From Chara braunii (Eukaryota > Streptophyta > Charophyceae > Charales > Characeae), in NCBI GenBank assembly GCA_003427395.1, contig BFEA01000035.1, positions 405,205 to 438,276 on the forward strand: 33,072 nt of DNA, given 5' to 3'. Position 1 is the first letter of the stretch. Each line of letters opens with the position of its first letter. Made by a program: the position numbers and the translations under genes. Under the pieces are notes generated by a model. It was not told where the DNA came from and did not search any database. It saw only the letters and a program-made list of their open reading frames with translations. Positions 10,091-18,109 of the stretch are shown here, in pieces.

Positions 10091-11451
10091 TCATTGACCA
10101 CCTGCAGTTTTAGACATGTAAGCCAAAGAACACGTAAGGTCAGCATCTTGCTCTTGATTGTCACCAAGAGTAGAACCATCTGCACCAGCCTGATAATCGG
10201 ACTCCAGCAGCTCATGCGACGCAAAACGGTTGCTGCCTCCATGCCGCCTGCGACCATAGGTCGTCTTGACACTACCTGCTGCGTGAAAGAGGTCTTGCGC
10301 CTCTAGCCTGACTACGTCCTTCATGAGGGAAAGCCAATCTATATAATCGTCGAGTCCTAGCCCAAGGCGATTAGTAGTGGTCGAGGGAACTGTACCTTTG
10401 ACAACATCTAGGCATGATTGTGTTGTTATCTCCAAGTCGGTGTGGCAAAGAGGTTGCTGAGATGTGCCATCAGGTCTTTCATACTCTTGGTCCACTTGCT
10501 GCGCTTCATGGTCAAGCCCGTATCTTGGTCGTAGGTTCAAACCCTACCTGGGGAGCTCGCTATGAAGAGCTCCTCGAATGCAGTGATTTCTATGATCTTC
10601 AGCCACTTGTTCATGTCCAGCCTGGTGTATCCGGCCTGTATGGCTTGGAGCTCAACCCAGCTCCATACTTTGGGCACATATTTGTCACCACGACAACCGA
10701 TTGAGTAACCGGGAGGGTCGCTAAAATGTCAAAGTATGCGCGCATGGCAGCAAGCTAGGACATGACATCGTCCTCACCGTCGTACCTGGGCGGTAACACG
10801 ACCACCTTCTTATCGACACATGGAAAGCCATTACTAGGATCAGGATCTGCAGGAACTCAAACTGGGGTTGCACCAGGTGTAGAGCTTCCTGCACCGCTAC
10901 TTTGTGCAGCAACAGCGGAAGGTGCGGTTGTTGCAGGTCCCGACATACTCATCAAGCTCAAGGATGAAGAAGAGAAGAGAGCGGGGTGGTTAGCAAGGCA
11001 GCAAAGCTCAATGCATTTCGAGGAAGCGGGGGGTTAAGGTTAGCCTGCTGCAGATCTGCCATTCGCTCCAGCTCGTCACTATGTCTTCTCCATCTGGGCT
11101 ATGGTATCCCGCAGGTTTTGCCCCTGATTGAACAGCTGGAACACCAAGCCAGGGAGAGTACTCATCATGTGGCAATCGATTAGTGCCCTCACATATGTGA
11201 CCAAGCGAGGCTCTACTTCCTCATCAGGCAGGGAGGGAACAATCTTTCCTCACGGCCCTGAATATTGGCCTTTCCTTTCTCTTCCGCTGCCTTTCCTCTG
11301 CCTTCGCTTCCTTCCTAAGTGCATTCTGGTAAAGGGTAGAGAAAGAAAGTTCACCCTCTTTGTCTGCAGCATCCATCTGTGTCTTCAGGCTCACTGATGC
11401 TTTTACTGTTGCTGCTGCCATGTTAGTCCTAACGGAACTGTTAACATGCAA
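10091..11451 (-). pseudogene. gag: gag of element B, broken
   Basis: The minus strand starts with MAAATVKASVSLKTQMDAAD at about 11417 and a charged helix (EAKAEERQRKRKE) likely to form a coiled coil. After a stop it continues with EEVEPRLVTYVRALIDCHMM near 11180-11220, then VVVVTNMCPKYGAG and ELQAIQAGYTRLDMNKWLK near 10600-10700, and a 149-codon frame (10091-10540) rich in Asp/Gln. The pieces lie in different frames. The MNKWLK segment is interrupted near 10560 by sequence resembling the 3' half of a tRNA. No CCHC knuckle was found, so the gag assignment rests on position and the helical segments. Confidence 0.55.
10525..10562 (+). other. tRNA T-arm-like remnant
   Basis: GTAGGTTCAAACCCTAC at 10531-10547 forms a five-base-pair stem with a seven-base TTCAAAC loop, the signature of a tRNA T arm. 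It is followed by CTGGGGAG, as an acceptor strand might be. I find no matching 5' acceptor strand or anticodon arm within 80 bases upstream, so it is at most a tRNA fragment, perhaps carried in by a tRNA-derived retroposon. Confidence 0.35.
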
Positions 11452-11488
11452 ATCACAAAGGATTTGGGCAAGACCCTCTACTTCCCTT

Positions 11489-12356
11489 TTCTGATACCCT
11501 CAAGAAAGACACTCAGTACTCTCTCTCCTTACTCTCTCTTCTGTTTGTGACTATGTCGATACAGTCATTTGTCAACTCAATGAAAGAAACAACTCAAAAG
11601 CAACAGAAGAGAAGGTAGAACTCCTAGCCGGAGCGACAATTCATTTGGACTGGAGAGCAGACATCAAAAAAATAAAATAATTCAGAGAGATCTGATTCAG
11701 CAGCCCAAACTGGCCAGACCAAGTACGAGATCCCCTCCTGCCTAGTCTGACTCAGCTCTATGGAAGTATATCACATCAGATGCGAAGAGTAGCAGCATAC
11801 GCAAGAGAGAATTGAGTGGTGTATAAGGTGAGCGTCAAGCGACAGACCGTGCGGTAAAGTCTGCGAAACATCTCAGCCGAGATCCCCTCGGCAGCGAGCG
11901 TTCTAACCAAAAGACAGTTCCAGCAAGACAAAGAATGAAACTGACGTCAACAGATTTGGGCCGAAGGGGCCCTCCTTGTTTGCGTCGGATCCCGCTGGCA
12001 CCAAAGGTCCCAGGAAGGCCGTGGCCAGGTCCCAACCAAGAAAAGTTCCAAAAGGACCTACTTTCTTCCCCTATCGTACTGAAAAACGGAATTCAACTTT
12101 AGAGAGAACCTACAGACTACAGCTGTTCAGAAATGAATAGACACGGCACTGTGGAAAGATATGGGGTTCTGACCAAGATACTCCATCCATCCACCGAAAG
12201 CCGTTCGCAGCCAAGACCATCGAGGACAGGACAATAACCCAAAATCAAAGCCCAACAGGATACACAAATACCATGCACCACACATATGGGCAACCCTTGG
12301 GTGCACTTACCTGAGTGGCCTGGGCCCTTGAGATGAAGTGTAACTCACCCCCCCTC
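11489..12356 (-). repeat. Putative LTR of element B with primer-like and polypurine-like flanks
   Basis: Read on the minus strand, a purine run (GAGAGGGGGGG, 12356 to 12348) is followed by TGAGTTACAC, a plausible LTR start at 12347. About 840 bases later GGGTATCAGAA (11500 to about 11489) resembles the tRNA-Met primer site TGGTATCAGAGC, and the gag-like helix of element B starts shortly after. The inner end lacks a clean CA and the primer site has mismatches. There is no second LTR copy in the window to confirm it. Confidence 0.35.
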
Positions 12357-12822
12357 TCATATAGTCTTCCTGGCCCAATTAGCATCCTCTACACTAGCGT
12401 CCTATCATCTAGGAGGGTCAACTTCAACCCCAAAGTACAACGCCGGATCCCCCATCGATGTTGAAGACCAAAGTAGCAACTTGCAGTCCGTAGGTGCAGA
12501 TATGGCTGCCACCCTCAAGCTTGCCAACTTGAGGGGAGCCCTAAAGTCGCTCGATGTCTCCCTTGAAGTCCAGATTCCAGTTGCATGTGTCTCTCACTAT
12601 CGCCTCTATCAAATTGCATCGCGAAGCTTCTCCAAGTGTCTCGCCACCACAAACATGCACACTAGCAGCCAGGCCCGGTCTGTTGTCGACCCTACAAGGC
12701 CCTGCCAGGTGGGAGCAGCTGCCCTAAACCACGCTGTTTGACCCAACCCTAACCCTAAGTGGTTAGCCCTAACCACTTAGGGTTATGGCGGCAAAGTCAA
12801 CTCTCGCCGGCAAGGAGAATCC
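12357..12822 (-). other. Non-coding stretch between the two LTRs
   Basis: No supported gene. It follows the primer site of the 12836-13610 LTR on the minus strand, so the part near 12822 should be a retroelement leader. The part near 12357 should be the 3' non-coding tail of a B-like element. The join between the two is not recognisable. It contains the 36-bp palindrome at 12750-12785. Confidence 0.4.
12750..12785. repeat. 36-bp palindrome with telomere-like CCCTAA motifs
   Basis: Left arm TAACCCTAAGTGGTTAG (12750-12766), two-base loop CC, right arm CTAACCACTTAGGGTTA (12769-12785): 17-bp perfect arms. Upstream bases 12743-12756 add CCAACCCTAACCC, close to plant telomere repeat units. It sits about 40 bases downstream of a primer site on the minus strand. 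Confidence 0.9.
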
Positions 12823-12835
12823 GCTCTGATACCAG
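12823..12835 (-). promoter_or_regulatory. Primer-binding site next to the 12836-13610 LTR
   Basis: On the minus strand this reads CTGGTATCAGAGC, an exact match to the plant initiator tRNA-Met primer site, directly abutting the LTR end CGTAACA. It shows that a retroelement internal region once extended leftward from this LTR. Confidence 0.85.
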
Positions 12836-13610
12836 TGTTACGATCCTGGCCAATTTCAAAGTGCAAAATTAACGAGAAAGCACAATACCATTCAATTGCA
12901 AAAGAAATGAATGAACTTGAGAGGAGAGAGATAAAGAAGACAAAGAAGAAGAAAGAAAGAAGAAGATGTACACCAGCTAAAGATCGATGACAATTTCCTT
13001 CCTCCTCACCAACCAACTCCTCCTCCTTTCTCCTCCTCTCTTATTCACACAATAAACAATAATGATGATGATGAATGGCTGAACCAGAATCGAAGTCCAA
13101 ATCCCACGTCTACTGCTTGGCATAGCTAGAGGTGTGACGGGGCTGAGGCAGAGCAGCGAGGTCCGGGAAGAGAGAGGGAGGGAGTGAGAGCACACACACA
13201 CACACTCACTCAGCTCGACACGGATTCGACACTACTCGAAGGACGCAGGCACAGAGTGGCAAAGCCGCAAAGTCTCAAACTCGCAATTTTGGATTCCGAA
13301 CACAATGTCACAGCAAGTCACACTGAAGCACAAACACTGAGGCCAAAGACTGAATGCCCGAACTCAGCTTGAGTCCGGTCTTTTCGGGGCTGAACTGAAA
13401 ATCGAAGGTCTGAGCCCGGGCGCCAGAATGCCGGATGGCACCAAGTATCAAAATCTGAAAGTGCCAGAGGCGGCATTTGAGAACGGGCGCCAACTGCAGA
13501 GGGCGCGAACAGTCAGGAACCGGAGATCAGAGGCTCCAAAAAAATAGAATAGCAGCCTGGCGGGTGGTGACCTGCGGACCAGGGATCGAGCCCTGGCTGG
13601 GTCCGTAACA
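12836..13610 (-). repeat. 775-bp LTR (3' LTR of element A)
   Basis: On the minus strand it begins TGTTACGGACCC at 13610 and ends GGATCGTAACA at 12836, giving TG...CA ends inside a short terminal inverted repeat TGTTACG/CGTAACA. A purine tract precedes it at 13611-13626. Its first 90 bases and an internal block (TTGGCGCC...GATTTTCAG) match the LTRs of element C at 24810 and 28485, so A and C are one family. It is longer than the 482-bp LTR of C. On its far side lies a primer site instead of plain flanking DNA. Confidence 0.85.
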
Positions 13611-13626
13611 CTATATCCCCTCCCTC
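13611..13626 (-). promoter_or_regulatory. Polypurine tract of element A
   Basis: The minus strand reads AGAGGGAGGGGATATAG immediately before the LTR start TGTTACGG. The polypurine tract primes plus-strand DNA synthesis. Element C has the matching AGAGGGAGGGGATAG before its 3' LTR. Confidence 0.85.
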
Positions 13627-13726
13627 TGGAAGGCAACGTCTCGGCTGCCAAAGACCCGATGAACCATTGTGATGGACGGGACGGGGCCGATCACTGGTCA
13701 GAAAAGGAAAGGGGGAGTAGTGCAAG

Positions 13727-13990
13727 TAGCAGGGTAATCCTATGGGGGTTCTACAGGGATGAGGGAATCAATGTTCAAGGGTAATCCTATTGAGGTTCTA
13801 CAGCGGTGAGGGAAAAAGTAACAGGGTAATCCTACTAAGGTTCTACAGGGATGAGGGAATCAATGCTCAAGTAACAGGGTTATCTTCCTAAGGTTCTATA
13901 GAGATGAGGGAATCAATGCTCAAGTAGCAGGGTAATCCTACTGAGGTTCTACAGGTAACAGGGAGGTCCTATCGGTGTTCTACAAAGTTG
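13727..13990 (-). repeat. Minisatellite upstream of the polypurine tract in element A
   Basis: About six imperfect units of 35-55 bp. Plus-strand consensus features are AACAGGGTAATCCTA, GAGGTTCTACAGGGATGAGG and GAATCAATGCTCAA. Units vary by loss of the second half. Element C carries a related array in the same place (28125-28340), sharing ACCCTGTT, CCTGTAG and GTAGGA motifs. Confidence 0.8.
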
Positions 13991-13997
13991 TAGGTTG

Positions 13998-14531
13998 TCA
14001 GGTTTGAGAAAGAAATAGAAAATTAAAAAAAATTGTTTGTTCAATGCTCAAGTGCTGGGGTGTCTGAGGGGTCTGGGAAAACAACGTCTCAGGTCTGTAA
14101 CAAAGTGTCAAAAGTGAAAAAATGTCTTGAGGAAGGTCTTGGAGGGTGTCGCAGAAGTGGCGGTGAGGAAACAGTCTTCGGCAGTTCTGTGATGTAGACG
14201 GCAAGGACTTCAGCTTGATTGTCACAGGAGCAGGTTGCGTCCGGTACACGATCTGATGATGAGGTCTGATCCGGATAGGAGGTCGCAGACTGATCTTGAT
14301 GTCCATGTCAGAGGTTCTGCTCCAGAAGTCTATGAGTCCAAGGTGCAGGCCAAAGGGAGCAGCATGGTGACCAACCAGCTGTCTAAACTCCTCGTACTGA
14401 GCTGCAGCATGCCATCGTCCTCGTGTGCTTGCCATTAGATCCATTATCGCCGATGACGCGCAGGGGCCACATAAAGAACTTGGGCAAGACAGACAAGGAT
14501 GTGGCGGAGAACAGATCCGAGAACGGGGCAA
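13998..14531 (-). CDS. Open frame downstream of pol in element A, shared with element C; function unknown
   Basis: A 177-codon minus-strand frame lies between the integrase-chromodomain stop and the minisatellite. Its middle part, IMDLMASTRGRWHAAAQYEE then QLVGHHA and DFWSRTSDMDIKISLRP, aligns with 27480-27680 of element C (IKDLMASARGRWSAAAQFEE, QLVGHHA, DFWSSTLDMDIRISLRP), where it needs a frame change. No known domain is recognised. In the best 29-codon block most of the differences between A and C change the amino acid, so selection on the protein is not shown. It may be conserved non-coding tail that is open by chance. There is no sign of an envelope protein: no signal peptide or membrane span. 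Confidence 0.35.
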   Translation of the reverse strand: MPRSRICSPPHPCLSCPSSLCGPCASSAIMDLMASTRGRWHAAAQYEEFRQLVGHHAAPFGLHLGLIDFWSRTSDMDIKISLRPPIRIRPHHQIVYRTQPAPVTIKLKSLPSTSQNCRRLFPHRHFCDTLQDLPQDIFSLLTLCYRPETLFSQTPQTPQHLSIEQTIFFNFLFLSQT

Positions 14532-14681
14532 GGCGGAGGCAAGAACGGATCAGACAAGGGGGGGCTCAAGAGGCAAGGGCTTCGATGGGTACAGGGGTGT
14601 GTGTAGAGCAGGGACGCGGGGTTTTGGCAAGGTCAAGGCGGGGTTTATGCAAGGGTTTAGGGTTTGGGTTATATTACGTAT

Positions 14682-15206
14682 CTAGGATATAGGGTGAGCA
14701 CGATCATAGGCGCGAACAAGTTTCATAGCATTCTTAAGGTTAGCAAGAGGTTCCCATGTGGATTTTTCGTCAGGGTATCCTGTCCATTTAACTTTGTATT
14801 CTGTGATTGGTTCTGGGTGGTCAAATACCTGAGTAATTCTTCGTCCTATGATGGCTTCAACGACGAATTCAGGGCCTGTGGGTAACATGATTGGTGCGGG
14901 TCTAGGATATGGGCGGTCAGCGAATTGGGGTGGGGATTCATGGTATTCTTTTAGGTATTCTATGTGGAAGACAGGGTGGACACGACTCATGTAAGGAGGG
15001 AGTTGGAGCTTGTAATTGACGGGGGAGGTTTGTTCAATGATAGGGAACGGACCGAGCCATTTGTTCGAGAATTTCTTGGATAAGCCGTGTTCGGGTTCAA
15101 AGCGTGTGGCGGAGAGCCAGACTTTGTCCCTTTTTGAATGACACATCACGTCTGTGTTTGTTCGTCTTGTTGGCTTGTTGTTCTTGTGTTCTTTCAATGG
15201 CTTCAC
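14682..15206 (-). pseudogene. Integrase C-terminus of element A: GPF motif and chromodomain
   Basis: This 174-codon frame overlaps the integrase core frame (15097-16023) and continues it after a frame change near 15120. It contains RFEPEHGLSKKFSNKW then LGPFPIIEQ (GPY/F module), YMSRVHPVFHIEYLKEY, and a C-terminal chromodomain with EFVVEAIIGRR and EYKVKWTGYPDEKSTWEP. The aromatic and acidic residues of the chromodomain fold are present (Y, W, W). The last residues (ANLKNAMKLVRAYDRA) recur in element C, which lost the rest of pol. The domain alone is open and looks intact. Confidence 0.85.
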
Positions 15207-16023
15207 TAGCTTCTCTGAGGAATCTGTTCATTGTTGCTACCCATTCATTGAGAGAAGGGAAGGCGGTGGAGGGGTTGAGTTGCGAGGGGAGCAGGAAGTC
15301 GGAGGGCAAGCGCGGATGATAGCCAAAGTCGAGGTAGAATGAAGTCATGCCAGTGGAAGGACAAACAACATTGTTGTAGGCGATCTCGGCGCCAGTGAGC
15401 AACTGATCCCAATCGTGTTGGTATGGATGACAATACTTCCTCAGGATTCGTTGGAGAGTATTGTTAACCTTCTCGATTTGTCCATCGGTCTGTGGGTGGA
15501 ATGCAGTGCTATACTTGAGCGTGGTTCCGTAGGTTTTAAAGAGATGTTTCCAGAATTGTGAAAAGAAGCGAGGATCACGGTCGCTGATGATGTTCCTGGG
15601 GAGATCGTGATGGCGTACGACATGGTCGAAGAAGAGAACAGCGACGTCCTGGGCACTGTGCGGTGTGGTGCAAGGGATGAAGTGGGCGCGTTTAATCAGG
15701 CGGCAAACAATGACATAGATGCAATCACGTTTGCGGTCGGTCTTGGGGAGACCACAGACGAAGTCCATGGAGATGGACTGCCACCGATGGGTGGGATCGA
15801 CAATGATTGTAGCTTGCCGGGGTTGGCGCGATTTGAGGGGTTGATGGCTTGACAAGTGGGGCATGAGCGAATGTAGTCTTTGACGTCGACGACTAGGGAA
15901 GGCCAGTAGAAGTAACGAGAGATGGTGTCGAAGGTTTTCTGGAACCCGAGGTGTCCCGCAGTCTTGGCGCCGTGATGCTCGGCCAAGAGCTGGGTACGGA
16001 GGCCACGTGCGCCGGGGATGCAA
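15097..16023 (-). pseudogene. Integrase core of element A, D,D-35-E complete
   Basis: The zinc-binding part lies in another frame at about 15790-15986 (AGHLGFQKTFDTISRYFYWP, then CPTCQAINPSNRANPG), followed by a frameshift near 15800. The core frame then reads SISMDFVCGLPKTDRKRD (first Asp), NIISDRDPRFFSQFWKHLF (second Asp) and FHPQTDGQIEKVNNTLQR (Glu). Counting gives exactly 35 residues between second Asp and Glu, as in active integrases. Despite the intact triad the protein is split from its zinc-binding N-terminus and from its chromodomain by frameshifts. Confidence 0.85.
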
Positions 16024-16095
16024 AGCCGGTGAGTGCCTTTGGTGTCAATGTAAAGAAGTTGGTCGTGAAGGGATTAGTCGGGGACTCAGTCGAGG

Positions 16096-16700
16096 TCACA
16101 AAGTTTGTTGTAGATTGTTGCGAAATTTGGGCAAGAGAAGCCTTGGGTGTAGCGGTGGTGGAGTGAGTTGGATATGAGTCATGGCGGCATAGACTTTCTC
16201 AGAGGGCTTGTGGTCGGGGCGTCGAGAGAGGGCATTCGCAACGCGGTTGCTTTTGTCGGGGGTGTGTGTGGCAAATGGTGAATGTGAATTGGGCAAGAAA
16301 GTCTAACCAACGGGCTTGACACGACGTGATGTCTTTCTTGGAGATGATAGAGGAAACGATGGTGTTGTCCGTGCGGATGGTGAAGTATTGTTCGTCAACG
16401 AACGGGCGCCAGACTTTGAGGGCGTGGACCACGGCGAGGAGTTCCTTCTCGTTGGAGTAGTTCATCTCCGCGGGAGGGATCTTCTTGCTAGCGAAGGCGA
16501 TGCAGTATTCGCCGGGTGGAGCCTCGGGGTGGGTGGGGGAGTATTGGATGGAGGGGGTTTCAGCGGTGTCACAAGGGAAGTGTTGGGATAGGACGGCTCA
16601 AGAGGGGTCGGCGATCTTGAGAACGGGTGTCGTGGTGATGGTTTGTATGAGGAAGTCGAAGGTGTTTTGGCAGCGGTCGGTTCATCCTTGCGGGTGAGTT
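16096..16700 (-). pseudogene. RNase H of element A, broken
   Basis: From 16465 the minus strand reads MNYSNEKELLAVVHALKVWR (the conserved Glu-containing helix), RTDNTIVSSII and CQARWLDFLAQFTFTICH, typical of Ty3/gypsy RNase H with its Asp-containing TD motif. The segment between 16470 and 16700, which should link it to RT, is disrupted; a plausible piece is AIAFASKKIPPAEMNYS in another frame. Remnants of the tether to integrase follow (NRVANALSRRPD near 16230). Confidence 0.75.
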
Positions 16701-17968
16701 TGTGGAGATTGGCAAGGCCGAAAAATGAGCAAAGTTGGAGTAGGGTCTTGGGTGGTGGATACTCGATGACGGCGGTGGCCTTCAAGGGGTCCATGAGTAT
16801 ACCTTCAACGGAGACGATGTGGCCAAGGTATTCAACGCTTGAAGTGGCAAAGGTGCATTTGCTAAGCTTGGCGTAGAATTTTTGCTCTCTGAGGATAGAG
16901 AGTACTTGGCGGAGATGTGGTCGGGCTATAGACAAGGATATCATTGAGGTAAACGACGACACAAACTTCGAGGAGGTCGCGGAAGATATGGTTCATGGTG
17001 GATTGGAATGTGGTGGGGGCGTTGGTGAGTCCGAAGGGCATCACGAGTAACTCACAGTGCCCAAAGCGAGAACGGAATGCGGTTTTGTGGATGTCCTCCT
17101 CGAGGATGCGGATCAGGTGGAAGCCACTGCGAAGGTCAATTTTGGTAAAATATTTGGCTCCACGGAGGCAATCAAGAAGCTCGGAGATCCGAGGTAGGAG
17201 GTACTTGTTCTTGATCGTGATCCAATTCAAGGCGCGGTAGTCTGTGGACATCCGGAGTTCCGATGTTCCGCCTTTCTTAATGAAAAGGCAGCTTGTGCCG
17301 AAGGGGAATGAACTTGGCTTAATGAATCCTTTTTCAAGAAGTTGACTGAGTTGCCGCTTCATTTCTTCGGCTTCCAGAACGGAGAGTTGGTACAGAGGGC
17401 GGCAAGGTGGAGAGTGACCGGGCTCCAAATCGATGGTGTGGGATACGCCACGATCCGGATGTAATCCGGCGGGCAAGGACTCGGGGAAGATGTCCTTGAA
17501 CTTGTTGAGGATCGAGGTGAGGGCGGGGTTGGAGGGGGGGGCTTGGTCGGGTTTGTCCATTGGGAGCAAGTCCTCCGCACGCTCGCGATCAAGAACAAGG
17601 TAATAGTAGGTGGAGTCCAGGTACGTACGAGCCATGTGAAGGAATTGGTGCGCGGTGACGGAGCTTGGGGGGGGGGAATGGGGGGGATGGGGGAGATAGG
17701 GAATGTCGATGGTTGTGTCAGGGGGGTTGGTAAGGCGGATGAAGTTGGGGTGGAACGAGTATGGCATGTAGCGGTCCAGCCACAATGTTCCCAAAACGAT
17801 GTCGCACATTAAGTGCATGACATCGAATGAAACCTGACTGCAGAGGGTTCCGACAGTCACGATGGTCTCGTGAACCGTGCGATCTACTACGATGGCGGTG
17901 TCTTTGTCCCCTAAATCGTAATCGGGGAGTCGTAACCGGTAGAGGCAAGACCGACTTGCCGGACACAT
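16700..17968 (-). pseudogene. Protease C-terminus and reverse transcriptase of element A, YLDD changed to YLND
   Basis: A 368-codon frame (16862-17968) starts with the protease tail ([13 protein letters not shown], the ILG motif) and runs into [76 protein letters not shown] and [15 protein letters not shown], ending [12 protein letters not shown]. The family motif is YLDD; the first Asp is Asn (codon at 16943-16945), which removes a metal ligand. After a frameshift near 16925 the thumb continues in another frame ([24 protein letters not shown]). Apart from these changes the frame is long and clean, so the element is not very old. Confidence 0.85.
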
Positions 17969-18065
17969 GTGTCGATGATGAAGCTAGCAGTGGCTCCAAT
18001 GTCGAGGAGGGCCCGAAACTTAGTTGTAGACGCACCAAGGGTGACGCCGATGAATTTGAGCTGAA
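17969..18065 (-). pseudogene. Protease active-site part of element A, DIG instead of DSG
   Basis: The minus strand reads LKFIGVTLGASTTKFRALL, then [14 protein letters not shown], the flank and active site of a retropepsin. The active-site triplet lies at 17995-18003, with ATT (Ile) where Ser or Thr is required. The frame stops about 30 codons on, and the protease C-terminus lies in the neighbouring frame that leads into RT. Confidence 0.7.
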
Positions 18066-18109
18066 AGCGTGATGAGATGGCGGTGGAGATAATGGTGTTG
18101 AGGCGGCGT

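Larger units (their letters stand above)
7076..12347 (-). mobile_element. Element B: degenerate minus-strand Ty3/gypsy retrotransposon, truncated in integrase
   Basis: Read on the minus strand the order is putative LTR (12347 to about 11501), primer-like site (about 11489-11500), gag, protease, RT, RNase H, and an integrase that stops abruptly after its second catalytic Asp near 7080. It differs from element 1 and element A in protein sequence, so it is a separate family. In-frame stops are scattered through every domain. The missing integrase C-terminus and 3' LTR would lie beyond the junction with element 1, consistent with element 1 having inserted into B or with a recombination breakpoint. 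Confidence 0.75.

Noticed and set aside
10525-10562. Complete tRNA gene
   Set aside because: Only the T arm is present; no acceptor partner strand, D arm or anticodon arm was found upstream.
12741-12785. Internal telomere
   Set aside because: Only two or three imperfect CCCTAA units are present and they form a palindrome; too short for a telomeric tract.
13727-13990. Partial homing-endonuclease-like site motif (AACAGGGTAAT) in the minisatellite
   Set aside because: Only 11 of the 18 bases of the known site occur, repeated by tandem duplication; no endonuclease gene or intron is near.
13727-13990. CRISPR-like array
   Set aside because: Units vary in length, have no unique spacers of constant size, and lie inside a eukaryotic retroelement.
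13998-14531. Envelope gene of an endogenous retrovirus
   Set aside because: The frame has no signal peptide, membrane span or glycoprotein-like features, and its match in element C is not protein-conserved.
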